A DNA stretch of 64,000 bases from Pseudomonas putida. GTDB lineage: Bacteria; Pseudomonadota; Gammaproteobacteria; Pseudomonadales; Pseudomonadaceae. The notes under the pieces were generated by a model that saw only the letters and a program-made list of their open reading frames with translations, ran no database searches and was not told where the DNA came from. Where the stretch lies: positions 1 to 64,000 of the forward strand of contig NZ_JANHLC010000013.1 of assembly GCF_028682395.1 (NCBI RefSeq). The letters are read 5' to 3'. Positions within the stretch are counted from its first letter, which is position 1. Every line of letters begins with the position of its first letter. Position numbers and translations under genes: made by a program. This document shows, piece by piece, positions 17,967 through 28,768 of this stretch.

Positions 17967-18935
17967 ATGGCCGTGCAAGATCTGCTGTCCCAGGATGAGA
18001 TCGATGCCCTGCTGCATGGCGTCGACGATGGTCTGGTGCAGACCGATAACGCCGCCGAGCCTGGCAGCGTCAAGAGTTATGACCTGACCAGTCAGGACCG
18101 TATCGTCCGTGGGCGCATGCCGACCCTGGAAATGATCAACGAGCGTTTCGCCCGTTACACCCGTATCAGCATGTTCAACATGCTGCGGCGCTCCGCCGAC
18201 GTGGCCGTGGGTGGCGTGCAGGTGATGAAGTTCGGCGAGTACGTGCATTCGCTCTACGTGCCGACAAGCTTGAACCTGGTCAAGATCAAGCCGCTGCGCG
18301 GTACGGCGCTGTTTATTCTCGACGCCAAGCTGGTGTTCAAGCTGGTGGACAACTTCTTCGGCGGCGATGGCCGTCACGCCAAGATCGAGGGGCGTGAATT
18401 CACGCCGACCGAGTTGCGCGTGGTACGCATGGTCCTGGAGCAGGCGTTCCTCGATCTCAAGGAAGCCTGGCAGGCGATCATGGCGGTCAACTTCGAGTAC
18501 ATCAACTCGGAAGTCAACCCGGCCATGGCCAACATCGTCGGGCCAAGCGAGGCTGTGGTGGTGTCGACTTTCCATATCGAGCTCGACGGTGGTGGCGGCG
18601 ACCTGCACGTGACCATGCCGTACTCGATGATCGAACCGGTGCGCGAAATGCTCGATGCCGGTTTCCAGTCCGACCTCGACGACCAGGACGAGCGCTGGGT
18701 CAAGGCCCTGCGCGAAGACGTGCTGGATGTGGCGGTGCCACTCAGTGCCACCGTTGCCCGTCGCCAATTACGCTTGCGCGACATCCTGCATATGCAGCCG
18801 GGCGACGTGATTCCGGTGGAGTTACCCGACGACCTGATCATGCGCGCCAATGGCGTGCCATCGTTCAAGGTCAAGCTGGGCTCGCACAAGGGCAACCTGG
18901 CCCTGCAAGTGATCGAGCCCATCGAGCGCCGTTGA
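17967..18935 (+). CDS. fliM: Flagellar motor switch protein FliM
   Basis: FliM is a 322-residue C-ring protein. The N-terminal CheY-P binding segment is LLSQDEIDALLHGVD (residues 5-19). The middle domain follows (MFNMLRRSADVAVGGVQVMK, FFGGDGRH). The C-terminal SpoA-like domain contacts FliN. It starts 9 bases after fliL. Length and order are standard. Confidence 0.97.
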   Translation: MAVQDLLSQDEIDALLHGVDDGLVQTDNAAEPGSVKSYDLTSQDRIVRGRMPTLEMINERFARYTRISMFNMLRRSADVAVGGVQVMKFGEYVHSLYVPTSLNLVKIKPLRGTALFILDAKLVFKLVDNFFGGDGRHAKIEGREFTPTELRVVRMVLEQAFLDLKEAWQAIMAVNFEYINSEVNPAMANIVGPSEAVVVSTFHIELDGGGGDLHVTMPYSMIEPVREMLDAGFQSDLDDQDERWVKALREDVLDVAVPLSATVARRQLRLRDILHMQPGDVIPVELPDDLIMRANGVPSFKVKLGSHKGNLALQVIEPIERR

Positions 18936-18991
18936 ACGGCGCTCGCCAAACCCTGTTTTGTTGATGAATGACTGCTCGCCGAGGACAACTG

Positions 18992-19459
18992 ATGGCTGAC
19001 GAACACGAAATGACTTCCCCGGAAGACCAGGCCCTGGCCGATGAGTGGGCGGCCGCCCTGGAAGAAACCGGCGACGCCGGCCAGGACGATATCGATGCCC
19101 TGTTGGCCGCCGATGCGGGTAGCGCGCCGTCCTCCAATCGCCTGCCGATGGAAGAATTTGGCAGCGTGCCGCGAAACAATGAGCCGGTCAGCCTGGATGG
19201 TCCGAACCTGGACGTGATCCTGGATATCCCGGTGTCGATCTCCATGGAAGTCGGCAGCACCGATATCAACATCCGTAACCTGCTGCAGCTTAACCAGGGC
19301 TCGGTGATCGAGCTCGATCGCCTGGCCGGCGAGCCGCTCGACGTGCTGGTCAACGGCACGTTGATCGCCCATGGCGAAGTGGTTGTGGTCAACGAGAAGT
19401 TCGGCATCCGCCTGACCGACGTGATCAGCCCAAGCGAACGCATCAAGAAGCTGCGCTGA
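18992..19459 (+). CDS. fliN: Flagellar motor switch protein FliN
   Basis: This is a 155-residue C-ring base protein. The N-terminus is acidic and extended (MADEHEMTSPEDQALADEW), as in other Pseudomonas FliN. The C-terminal SpoA domain covers about 75-150 (VILDIPVSISMEVGSTDI, VLVNGTLIAHGEVVVVNEKF). The ATG at 18992 has GAGGAC upstream; the earlier ATG at 18968 gives an atypical extension. Confidence 0.96.
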   Translation: MADEHEMTSPEDQALADEWAAALEETGDAGQDDIDALLAADAGSAPSSNRLPMEEFGSVPRNNEPVSLDGPNLDVILDIPVSISMEVGSTDINIRNLLQLNQGSVIELDRLAGEPLDVLVNGTLIAHGEVVVVNEKFGIRLTDVISPSERIKKLR

Positions 19460-19894
19460 ATGAAGGGTTTGCTGGCGGTACTGCTCAGCCTGCCGGGTGC
19501 CGTGCTGGCGGCCGAGCCTGTGGCGAATGCAGCGGCTCCGGCCTCTGGCGGGGGTGTGGTCGGGCAGTTGATGCAGTTGGTACTGGGGCTGCTGTTGGTT
19601 CTGGGGTTGATTTTCTTCCTCGCCTGGCTGCTGCGCCGGGTCCAGCAAGCCGGGCCGGCTGGCAAGGGCCAGGTCATCGAGCTCATTGGCTCGCGGGCTT
19701 TGAGCCAGCGTGATCGACTGGTCCTGGTGCAGGTCGGCAACGAGCAGATTCTGTTGGGGCTGACCCCGGGCAGTATCACGGCGCTGCATGTGCTCAAGGA
19801 GCCGGTGCAGGTGCCCAGCACCGAAGCGGCCACGCCGGAATTCGCCCAGCGTCTGATGGAGCTGCTGGGTAAAGAGCAAAAGGATAAGAAGTGA
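19460..19894 (+). CDS. fliO: Flagellar biosynthesis protein FliO
   Basis: FliO is a 144-residue membrane protein that scaffolds assembly of the FliP ring of the export gate. It has an N-terminal signal-like segment (residues 1-17) and a transmembrane segment at about 38-56 (LMQLVLGLLLVLGLIFFLAW). A cytoplasmic domain has family sequence GKGQVIELIGSRALSQRDRLVLVQ. It begins on the base after the fliN stop and overlaps fliP by one base. Confidence 0.92.
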   Translation: MKGLLAVLLSLPGAVLAAEPVANAAAPASGGGVVGQLMQLVLGLLLVLGLIFFLAWLLRRVQQAGPAGKGQVIELIGSRALSQRDRLVLVQVGNEQILLGLTPGSITALHVLKEPVQVPSTEAATPEFAQRLMELLGKEQKDKK

Positions 19895-20643
19895 TGCCGT
19901 TGCGCATTCTGTTGACGCTGCTGCTGATGCTGGCAGCGCCCCTGGCGCTGGCGGCCGATCCGCTATCGATCCCGGCTATCAGCCTGACCAGCGGGGCCGA
20001 TGGCCAGCAAGAGTACTCGGTCAGCCTGCAGATCCTGCTGATCATGACGGCGCTGAGCTTTATTCCGGCGTTCGTCATGCTGATGACCAGCTTTACCCGG
20101 ATCATCATTGTCTTCTCGATCCTGCGTCAGGCCCTGGGCCTGCAACAGACGCCGTCAAACCAGATCCTGACAGGCATGGCGCTGTTTCTGACCATGTTTA
20201 TCATGGCGCCGGTGTTCGATCGGGTGAACCAGGATGCTCTGCAGCCCTACCTGAATGAAACCCTGACTGCCCAGCAGGCGGTGGCCAAGGCTGAAGTCCC
20301 GATCAAGGATTTTATGCTGGCGCAAACCCGCAGCAGTGATTTGGAGTTGTTTGTACGCCTGTCCAAGCGTACCGATATCGCCAGCCCGGACCAGGCGCCG
20401 CTGACGATCCTGGTGCCGGCCTTTGTGACGTCCGAGCTCAAGACGGCGTTCCAGATCGGCTTCATGATCTTTATTCCCTTCCTGATCATCGACCTGGTGG
20501 TTGCCAGTGTGTTGATGGCCATGGGGATGATGATGCTGTCGCCGCTGATTATTTCCCTGCCGTTCAAGATCATGCTGTTTGTCCTGGTGGATGGCTGGGC
20601 GCTGATTATCGGAACGTTAGCCGGCAGTTTCGGCGGTGTTTAG
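19894..20643 (+). CDS. fliP: Flagellar export gate protein FliP
   Basis: FliP is a 249-residue polytopic membrane protein forming the pentameric core of the export channel with FliQ and FliR. It has an N-terminal signal peptide (about 1-20, ending LALA). Signature sequences are SFIPAFVMLMTSFTRIIIVF and LGLQQTPSNQILTGMALFLT. The ATG at 19894 shares one base with the fliO stop. Confidence 0.96.
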   Translation: MPLRILLTLLLMLAAPLALAADPLSIPAISLTSGADGQQEYSVSLQILLIMTALSFIPAFVMLMTSFTRIIIVFSILRQALGLQQTPSNQILTGMALFLTMFIMAPVFDRVNQDALQPYLNETLTAQQAVAKAEVPIKDFMLAQTRSSDLELFVRLSKRTDIASPDQAPLTILVPAFVTSELKTAFQIGFMIFIPFLIIDLVVASVLMAMGMMMLSPLIISLPFKIMLFVLVDGWALIIGTLAGSFGGV

Positions 20644-20664
20644 CACCTTGGCAGGTAGCGCAAA

Positions 20665-20934
20665 ATGACTCCAGAAGTTGCAGTAGACCTGTTTCGCGAC
20701 GCGCTCTGGCTGACCACTCTGATGGTGGCGGTGCTGGTGATTCCCAGCCTGCTGGTCGGTCTGTTGGTGGCGATGTTCCAGGCCGCGACGCAGATCAACG
20801 AACAAACCCTCAGCTTCCTGCCGCGTCTGCTGGTGATGCTGGTCACGTTGATCGTGGCCGGTCCCTGGCTGGTGCGCACCTTTATGGAATACATCCTGCA
20901 GCTGTACGGCAGTATTCCGCAGTTGATCGGCTGA
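20665..20934 (+). CDS. fliQ: Flagellar export gate protein FliQ
   Basis: This is an 89-residue protein with two transmembrane helices (about 14-38 and 52-72), a component of the FliPQR export channel. The family motif MFQAATQINEQTLSFLPRL is present. It sits between fliP and fliR with short gaps. Confidence 0.96.
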   Translation: MTPEVAVDLFRDALWLTTLMVAVLVIPSLLVGLLVAMFQAATQINEQTLSFLPRLLVMLVTLIVAGPWLVRTFMEYILQLYGSIPQLIG

Positions 20935-20937
20935 CCC

Positions 20938-21714
20938 ATGCTGGCGCTCACCGACGTACAGATCAGTAGCTGGGTCGCGAGTTTTATCCTGCCGCTGTTT
21001 CGTGTCGCCGCGGTGCTGATGACCATGCCGGTGTTCGGCACTTCCCTGGTGTCGACGCGTGTACGCCTGTATTTCGCCGTGGCCATTACCGTGGTGATCG
21101 TCCCGGCCTTGCCGGCCATGCCGCCGGTGCACGCCCTGGATCTCAGTGCGTTGCTGTTGATCGCCGAACAGATATTGATCGGCGCGCTGATGGGCTTTTC
21201 TCTGCAGTTGTTCTTCCAGGCCTTTGTCATCGCCGGACAGATCGTCGCGATCCAGATGGGCATGGGCTTTGCCTCGATGGTCGACCCGACCAACGGCGTC
21301 TCGGTGGCGGTGATCAGCCAGTTTTTCACCATGCTGGTGACCCTGCTGTTTTTGGCCATGAACGGTCACCTGGTGGTGTTCGAGGTGCTGACTGAAAGCT
21401 TCACTACGCTACCGGTCGGAGGTGGGCTACTGGTCCAGAGCTTCTGGGAAGTGGCTGGCAAGCTGGGTTGGGTGCTGGGTTCGGCTCTGCTGCTGGTCCT
21501 GCCGGCGATTACCGCCTTGCTGGTGGTGAATATTTCCTTTGGCGTGATGACCCGTGCGGCGCCGCAGCTCAATATCTTTTCCATCGGCTTTCCGCTGACC
21601 CTGGTGCTGGGCATGGTGATCCTCTGGATCGGCATGGCCGATATTCTCAATCAGTATCAACCGCTGGCCGTCGAGGCCTTGCAGTTTTTACGTGAACTGG
21701 CACGGGCGAGCTAA
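20938..21714 (+). CDS. fliR: Flagellar export gate protein FliR
   Basis: FliR is a 258-residue polytopic membrane protein with about six hydrophobic segments, the single-copy subunit of the FliPQR channel. Family sequence is seen in MGFSLQLFFQAFVIAGQIVA and GFASMVDPTNGVSVAVISQF. It starts 3 bases after fliQ. Confidence 0.96.
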   Translation: MLALTDVQISSWVASFILPLFRVAAVLMTMPVFGTSLVSTRVRLYFAVAITVVIVPALPAMPPVHALDLSALLLIAEQILIGALMGFSLQLFFQAFVIAGQIVAIQMGMGFASMVDPTNGVSVAVISQFFTMLVTLLFLAMNGHLVVFEVLTESFTTLPVGGGLLVQSFWEVAGKLGWVLGSALLLVLPAITALLVVNISFGVMTRAAPQLNIFSIGFPLTLVLGMVILWIGMADILNQYQPLAVEALQFLRELARAS

Positions 21715-21717
21715 GCC

Positions 21718-22854
21718 ATGGCAGAGAGCGAGAGCGGTCAGGATAAAACAGAAGACCCCACGGAGAAGCGCAAGAAGGACTCCCGGGAAAAGGGCGAGAT
21801 TGCGCGCTCCAAGGAGCTGAACACGCTGGCCATTATGTTGGCGGGGGCGGGCGGCCTGCTGGTTTTTGGCGGGGCCCTGGCCAACAGCATGATGGAGCTG
21901 ATGCGCATGAATTTCAGCTTGTCGCGCGAGGTGCTGCTCGATGAGCGCTCGATGGGGATTTTCCTGCTGCATTCGGGGAAGCTGGCCATTATTGCCGCCC
22001 AGCCGGTGCTGATCACCTTGCTGATCGCCGCACTGGTGGGGCCTATTTCCCTGGGGGGCTGGCTGTTTGCCGGCAAGACCCTGGCGCCGAAATTCAGCCG
22101 GATGAACCCGGCCGCCGGGCTCAAGCGGATGTTCTCCGCCAAGGCGCTGGTCGAGCTGCTCAAGGCCCTGGCCAAGTTCTTTGTGATCCTGATTATCGCG
22201 CTGGTGGTCTTGACCTCGGATATCGATGATCTGCTGCGTATTGCCCATGAGCCGCTGGAAATGGCGGTGATCCACAGTTTGCAGGTGGTGGGCTGGAGTG
22301 CGTTGTGGATTGCCTGTGGCCTGTTGCTGATTGCCGCGGTGGACGTGCCGGTCCAGCTCTGGGAAAGCCACAAGAAGCTGCTGATGACCAAGCAGGAAGT
22401 GCGCGACGAGCACAAGGATCAGGAAGGGCGTCCGGAGGTCAAGCAGCGGATTCGCCAGACCCAGCGTGAAATGTCCCAGCGCCGGATGATGGCTGCCGTG
22501 CCGGATGCCGACGTCATCATCACCAACCCGACCCACTATGCGGTGGCGCTCAAGTACGATCCGGAAAAGGGCAGTGCGCCGGTGTTGCTGGCCAAGGGGA
22601 CGGACTTCCTGGCATTGAAGATTCGCGAAATCGCCACCCATAACGACATCTTGCTGCTGGAGTCGCCGGCGCTGGCGCGGGCTATCTACCACTCCACGGA
22701 GATGGATCAGGAGATCCCGGGTGGCCTGTATCTGGCGGTGGCCCAGGTGCTGGCGTATGTCTACCAGATCCGTCAATTCCGCGCGGGCAAGGGCAAGCGT
22801 CCGGACCCGATCAAGGACCTGCCGATTCCGCCGGAACTACGGCGCGACGAGTAA
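21718..22854 (+). CDS. flhB: Flagellar export switch protein FlhB
   Basis: FlhB is a 378-residue protein with a charged N-terminus (DKTEDPTEKRKKDSREKGEI), four transmembrane segments and a cytoplasmic domain. The autocleavage motif NPTH lies at residues 270-273, followed by YAVALKYDPEKG. Cleavage switches export from rod/hook to filament substrates. A separate gene at 37457-37786 encodes a homologue of only the part after this site. Confidence 0.97.
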   Translation: MAESESGQDKTEDPTEKRKKDSREKGEIARSKELNTLAIMLAGAGGLLVFGGALANSMMELMRMNFSLSREVLLDERSMGIFLLHSGKLAIIAAQPVLITLLIAALVGPISLGGWLFAGKTLAPKFSRMNPAAGLKRMFSAKALVELLKALAKFFVILIIALVVLTSDIDDLLRIAHEPLEMAVIHSLQVVGWSALWIACGLLLIAAVDVPVQLWESHKKLLMTKQEVRDEHKDQEGRPEVKQRIRQTQREMSQRRMMAAVPDADVIITNPTHYAVALKYDPEKGSAPVLLAKGTDFLALKIREIATHNDILLLESPALARAIYHSTEMDQEIPGGLYLAVAQVLAYVYQIRQFRAGKGKRPDPIKDLPIPPELRRDE

Positions 22855-22972
22855 TCCCCGCGCGCGCCGATCCGGCGACGTGCTGCATCCTACCTGCTGT
22901 TTTATTGCCCAGCGGGAGTCGGGGTGCCGGTTTTCCGTGGGTTTCAAGCAAATTGGTCATTGTGGGAAAAGT

Positions 22973-22988
22973 TGGAAGGCTTTTTGCA
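22973..22988 (+). promoter_or_regulatory. Sigma-54 promoter of flhA
   Basis: TGGAAGGCTTTTTGCA has GG (22974-22975) and GC (22986-22987) twelve apart, with a perfect TTGCA -12 box and a weaker -24. It lies in the 190-base gap before flhA; flhA is a known RpoN/FleQ target in Pseudomonas. Confidence 0.7.
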
Positions 22989-23047
22989 CAAGCAGCTCTG
23001 CGCTGCGCTTGGCGTCAAAAGTTTGCTTCGGGAAATAGGGAAAATTG

Positions 23048-25177
<2,130 letters not shown>

Positions 25178-25188
25178 GGTAGTGGGTT

Positions 25189-26514
25189 ATGCAAGTTAAG
25201 CGTTTTTTCGCCGCCGATATGCGTCAGGCCATGAAGCTGGTTCGTGATGAGCTGGGCTCCGATGCGGCCATTATCGGCAATCGTCGGATCGCCGGCGGTG
25301 TCGAGTTGACGGCTGCGCTGGACTATAAGCTTTCCGCGCTGGCACCACGGGTGCCGAATATCGAGCTCGAGGACGAGTTGCGCAAGACCCAATCGCGCAT
25401 TGTCAGCGCCCAGGCCGAACTGAGCCTGCGTGGCGAGGGCGAAAGTGACGGCACTACCAATCGGCAGTTGTTTGCCGGCTTGCCGTTGACGGCCGCCGAG
25501 CCGTTGATTGAGCCGACGTTGCAAGAGCCGCCACGGCCAGTGCCGCCAGCCGCGCCGGCGCCGAGCGTCGATCAGCGTGCCTTCGATTCGATGCGCTTCG
25601 AACTCAATGGCCTGCGCGAGCTGCTGGAAGTCCAGTTGGGCTCCCTGGCCTGGAATCAACTGCGCGGCAGTCGTCCGCAGCAAGCCAATCTCTGGCGGCG
25701 TCTGCAGCGCATCGGGCTGTCCGGGCCGCTGTCGCGCGATCTGCTGGAACTGGTCAATGAAATCGACGAGCCACGCCATGCCTGGCGCATGTTGCTGGCG
25801 CACCTGGCACGGATGATCGTGACCCCGGAAATCGAGCCGCTCGAAGAAGGTGGGGTGATTGCCATGGTCGGTCCAGCCGGCATGGGCAAGACCACCACCC
25901 TGGCCAAGCTTGCCGCCCGTTATGTGCTCAAGTACGGCGCGCAGAATATTGCCTTGGTGAGCATGGACAGCTTCCGCATTGGTGCCCAGGAGCAGCTCAA
26001 GACCCTGGGGCGAATTCTCAATGTGTCGGTGACGCATGTCGATCCGGGGCAATCCTTGGTGCAGGCGCTCGACCCGTTGCTGCGCAAGCGCGTGGTGCTG
26101 ATCGATACCGCCGGCCTGCAGGCCAGCGACCCGGCCCTGCGCATGCAGCTTGAAAGCCTGGCCGGGCGGGGCATTTGCGCCAAGAACTACCTGGTTCTCG
26201 CGACGACCAGCCAGAAGCAGGTCCTCACGGCCGCGTACCACAGTTACAAACGTTGCGGCCTGGCAGGCTGCATCCTGACTAAGCTGGATGAAACCGCGAG
26301 CCTGGGCGAAGTGCTCAGTCTGGCGATCAGCCATGAGTTGCCGGTGGCCTATCTGACGGATGGACCACGTATTCCGGATGACCTGCACCTGCCGCGTCGG
26401 CATCAGTTGGTAAGCCGCGCCGTCAGCGTGCAAATGCAGGAAGAACCCAGCGAAGAGGCCATGGCCGATATGTTCGCTGATATTTACCACAGCCCTTCCA
26501 AGCGGGTGGGCTGA
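25189..26514 (+). CDS. flhF: Flagellar placement GTPase FlhF
   Basis: FlhF is a 441-residue SRP-type GTPase that places the flagellum at the cell pole. The basic N-terminal B domain (MQVKRFFAADMRQAMKLVRD) is followed by a proline-rich linker (about 105-125). The NG domain has G1 GPAGMGKTTTLAKLA from about residue 228, VSMDSFRIGAQEQL, VLIDTAG and TKLDE. It starts 11 bases after flhA and works with FleN to fix flagellar number and place. Confidence 0.97.
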   Translation: MQVKRFFAADMRQAMKLVRDELGSDAAIIGNRRIAGGVELTAALDYKLSALAPRVPNIELEDELRKTQSRIVSAQAELSLRGEGESDGTTNRQLFAGLPLTAAEPLIEPTLQEPPRPVPPAAPAPSVDQRAFDSMRFELNGLRELLEVQLGSLAWNQLRGSRPQQANLWRRLQRIGLSGPLSRDLLELVNEIDEPRHAWRMLLAHLARMIVTPEIEPLEEGGVIAMVGPAGMGKTTTLAKLAARYVLKYGAQNIALVSMDSFRIGAQEQLKTLGRILNVSVTHVDPGQSLVQALDPLLRKRVVLIDTAGLQASDPALRMQLESLAGRGICAKNYLVLATTSQKQVLTAAYHSYKRCGLAGCILTKLDETASLGEVLSLAISHELPVAYLTDGPRIPDDLHLPRRHQLVSRAVSVQMQEEPSEEAMADMFADIYHSPSKRVG

Positions 26515-26520
26515 GGCGTG

Positions 26521-26613
26521 ATGAAGACTTTGCGATCTGTCAGCCCCGATGGCCTGTTTGGCATCCGCACGACAGTGAGCTCGCAGCCAGTTATGTGGCC
26601 TACGTCTAAGTAA
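26521..26613 (+). CDS. Possible 30-codon small ORF between flhF and fleN
   Basis: An ATG at 26521 with GAGG five bases upstream opens a 30-codon frame ending at TAA (26611-26613). The peptide begins MKTLRSVSPDGLFGIRTT and resembles nothing I recognise. It fills most of the 117-base gap before fleN, so it could be a leader or coupling ORF, or merely chance. Confidence 0.2.
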   Translation: MKTLRSVSPDGLFGIRTTVSSQPVMWPTSK

Positions 26614-26631
26614 GACAAGGTAAGAAAGAAC

Positions 26632-27465
26632 ATGGGTAGCATGCATCCCGTACAGGTGATCGCAGTGACCGGCGGCAAGGGTGGCGTCGGGAAAACGAAC
26701 GTGTCGGTGAATCTTTCACTGGCACTGGCCGAGCTTGGCCGACGTGTCATGCTGCTGGATGCCGATCTGGGTCTGGCGAATGTCGACGTCCTGCTCGGGC
26801 TGACGCCCAAGCGTACTCTCGCCGATGTGGTCGAGGGGCGTTGCGACCTGCGCGATGTATTGCTGCAGGGGCCTGGCGGGGTTCGCATCATTCCGGCGGC
26901 CTCCGGTACCCAGAGTATGGTTCACCTGAGTCCGGCGCAGCATGCCGGGCTGATCCAGGCGTTCAGCGATATCGCCGACAACCTCGACGTGCTGGTGATC
27001 GACACCGCTGCGGGGATCGGTGACTCGGTGGTCAGCTTCGTGCGCGCGGCCCAGGAAGTGCTGCTGGTGGTCTGCGATGAGCCGACCTCGATCACCGACG
27101 CTTATGCGCTGATCAAGCTGCTCAACCGTGACTACGGCATGAACCGTTTTCGCGTACTGGCCAACATGGCGCAGAGCCCGCAGGAAGGGCGCAATCTATT
27201 CGCGAAGTTGACCAAGGTCACGGATCGTTTCCTGGATGTAGCCTTACAATACGTCGGTGCAGTTCCCTATGACGAGTGTGTGCGCAAGGCCGTGCAAAAG
27301 CAGCGTGCGGTCTATGAAGCGTTCCCTCGTTCGAAATGCGCGCTGGCGTTCAAGGCTATCGCTCAGAAGGTCGACACCTGGCCTCTGCCTGCTAACCCTC
27401 GGGGGCATATGGAGTTTTTTGTCGAGCGTCTGATACAGCAAACGAGTGCGGGACCGGCCTTATGA
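26632..27465 (+). CDS. fleN: Flagellar number regulator FleN (FlhG), MinD-like ATPase
   Basis: FleN is a 277-residue ParA/MinD-family ATPase that antagonises FleQ and limits flagella to the proper number. It has the deviant Walker A KGGVGKTN near residue 16, LLDADLGLANVDVLLGL and VLVIDTAAGIGDSVV. The extended N-terminus before the P-loop is short. The ATG at 26632 follows AAGGTAAG. The stop overlaps the fliA start by 4 bases. Confidence 0.97.
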   Translation: MGSMHPVQVIAVTGGKGGVGKTNVSVNLSLALAELGRRVMLLDADLGLANVDVLLGLTPKRTLADVVEGRCDLRDVLLQGPGGVRIIPAASGTQSMVHLSPAQHAGLIQAFSDIADNLDVLVIDTAAGIGDSVVSFVRAAQEVLLVVCDEPTSITDAYALIKLLNRDYGMNRFRVLANMAQSPQEGRNLFAKLTKVTDRFLDVALQYVGAVPYDECVRKAVQKQRAVYEAFPRSKCALAFKAIAQKVDTWPLPANPRGHMEFFVERLIQQTSAGPAL

Positions 27466-28202
27466 CTGCCAGTGGCTATCGCATGTATTCCAAGTCATCG
27501 CGTGACAGCCAGTATGAGTTGATCGAGCGTTACGCTCCGTTGGTCAAGCGTATTGCCTATCACTTGCTGGCACGCCTGCCGGCCAGTGTTCAGGTGGAAG
27601 ACCTGATCCAGGCCGGGATGATCGGCTTGCTCGAAGTCTCGACCAAGTACGATTCGAGCAAGGGTGCCAGTTTCGAGACTTATGCGGGAATCCGGATCCG
27701 TGGTGCCATGCTCGATGAAGTCCGCAAGGGCGACTGGGCACCCCGTTCGGTACACCGCAATACACGGATGGTCAGTGACGCAATCCGTGCAATTGAAGCA
27801 AAAACCGGTCGTGACGCTAAAGATCACGAGGTTGCGGCCGAACTCCAATTGAGTCTCGATGATTACTACGCGATCTTGAACGATACCTTGGGTAGCCGCT
27901 TGTTCAGTTTCGACGACCTGGTACAGGACGGCGAACATGAAGGGTTGCATGAGGATGGTGCGGGCGCTCATTTCGAACCGTCGCGCGATCTGGAAGATGA
28001 ACGCTTCCAGGCTGCGCTGGCGGATGCGATTGCCAATTTGCCGGAGCGTGAGCGACTGGTGTTGGCGCTGTACTACGACGAAGAGCTGAACCTCAAGGAA
28101 ATCGGTGAGGTCCTGGGGGTCAGCGAATCGCGAGTCAGCCAGTTACACAGCCAGTGTGCGGCCCGTTTGCGGGGGCGATTGGGGGAATGGCGCGCGCGCT
28201 GA
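27462..28202 (+). CDS. fliA: Flagellar sigma factor FliA (sigma-28)
   Basis: FliA is a 246-residue sigma-28 factor for late flagellar genes. Region 2 is seen as YAPLVKRIAYHLLARLPASV, DLIQAGMIGLLEV, FETYAGIRIRGAMLDEVRKG and DWAPRSVHRN. Region 4 reads LPERERLVLALYYDEELNLK and then EIGEVLGVSESRVSQLHSQ. The start overlaps the fleN stop (ATGA), so its translation is coupled. Sites fitting its promoter pattern occur at 320 and 29467 in this window. Confidence 0.97.
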   Translation: MTASGYRMYSKSSRDSQYELIERYAPLVKRIAYHLLARLPASVQVEDLIQAGMIGLLEVSTKYDSSKGASFETYAGIRIRGAMLDEVRKGDWAPRSVHRNTRMVSDAIRAIEAKTGRDAKDHEVAAELQLSLDDYYAILNDTLGSRLFSFDDLVQDGEHEGLHEDGAGAHFEPSRDLEDERFQAALADAIANLPERERLVLALYYDEELNLKEIGEVLGVSESRVSQLHSQCAARLRGRLGEWRAR

Positions 28203-28221
28203 CCGGCCGTGTGGAAGTGCC

Positions 28222-28270
28222 GAGAGCGAGCCGTACAGGGGGTGAAAGCCTCATGTCGGCTCGTTCTTTC
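28222..28270 (+). terminator. Probable terminator after fliA
   Basis: GAGAGCGAGCCG (28222-28233) can pair with CGGCTCGTTCTT (28257-28268) in a 12-bp stem with two G-U pairs around a 23-nt loop, followed by a short pyrimidine stretch. It lies 20 bases after the fliA stop. Confidence 0.4.
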
Positions 28271-28317
28271 GTAGCATCCATATAGTCGTTGCGTGTTGTG
28301 CCGGATTGATTGAATGG

Positions 28318-28341
28318 CGCACTCAGGTGCTGAGTGCGTTT
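28318..28341 (+). terminator. Terminator-like hairpin just before cheY
   Basis: CGCACTCA (28318-28325) and TGAGTGCG (28331-28338) form a perfect 8-bp stem with loop GGTGC, followed by TTT. It ends only 10 bases before the cheY Shine-Dalgarno, so it could act as an attenuator or mark the 5' end of the che transcript. Confidence 0.45.
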
Positions 28342-28361
28342 AAGACTGCTTGGAGGTCGAA

Positions 28362-28745
28362 TTGGACAAGAACATGAAAATCCTCATCGTTGATGATTTT
28401 TCGACGATGCGGCGGATCATTAAAAACCTGTTGCGTGACCTTGGTTTCACTAACACGGTCGAGGCGGACGACGGTACTACCGCGATTCCTGTCCTCAACA
28501 GCGGGAGCATCGACTTTCTGGTGACTGACTGGAACATGCCCGGGATGACCGGCATCGACCTGCTGCGTCATGTGCGTGCGGATGAAAAGCTCAAGCATTT
28601 GCCTGTCCTGATGGTGACGGCCGAGGCCAAGCGCGAGCAGATCATCGAAGCGGCCCAGGCCGGTGTGAATGGCTATGTGGTCAAACCCTTCACCGCTCAG
28701 GCGCTGAAAGACAAGATCGAGAAGATTTTTGAGCGCATCGGCTGA
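28362..28745 (+). CDS. cheY: Chemotaxis response regulator CheY
   Basis: CheY is a single receiver domain of about 127 residues that binds FliM when phosphorylated. Key residues are the DD pair in ILIVDDFSTMRR, the phosphorylated D56 in FLVTDWNMPGMTG, the threonine in LMVTAEA and the lysine in VVKPF. The TTG at 28362 is preferred because GGAGG lies 5 bases before it and the resulting N-terminus (MDKNMKILIV) aligns with E. coli CheY. The ATG at 28374, often used in annotation, is 17 bases from any Shine-Dalgarno. Confidence 0.96.
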   Translation: MDKNMKILIVDDFSTMRRIIKNLLRDLGFTNTVEADDGTTAIPVLNSGSIDFLVTDWNMPGMTGIDLLRHVRADEKLKHLPVLMVTAEAKREQIIEAAQAGVNGYVVKPFTAQALKDKIEKIFERIG

Positions 28746-28768
28746 TGGCATCCACTGCGGGGGAAGCT

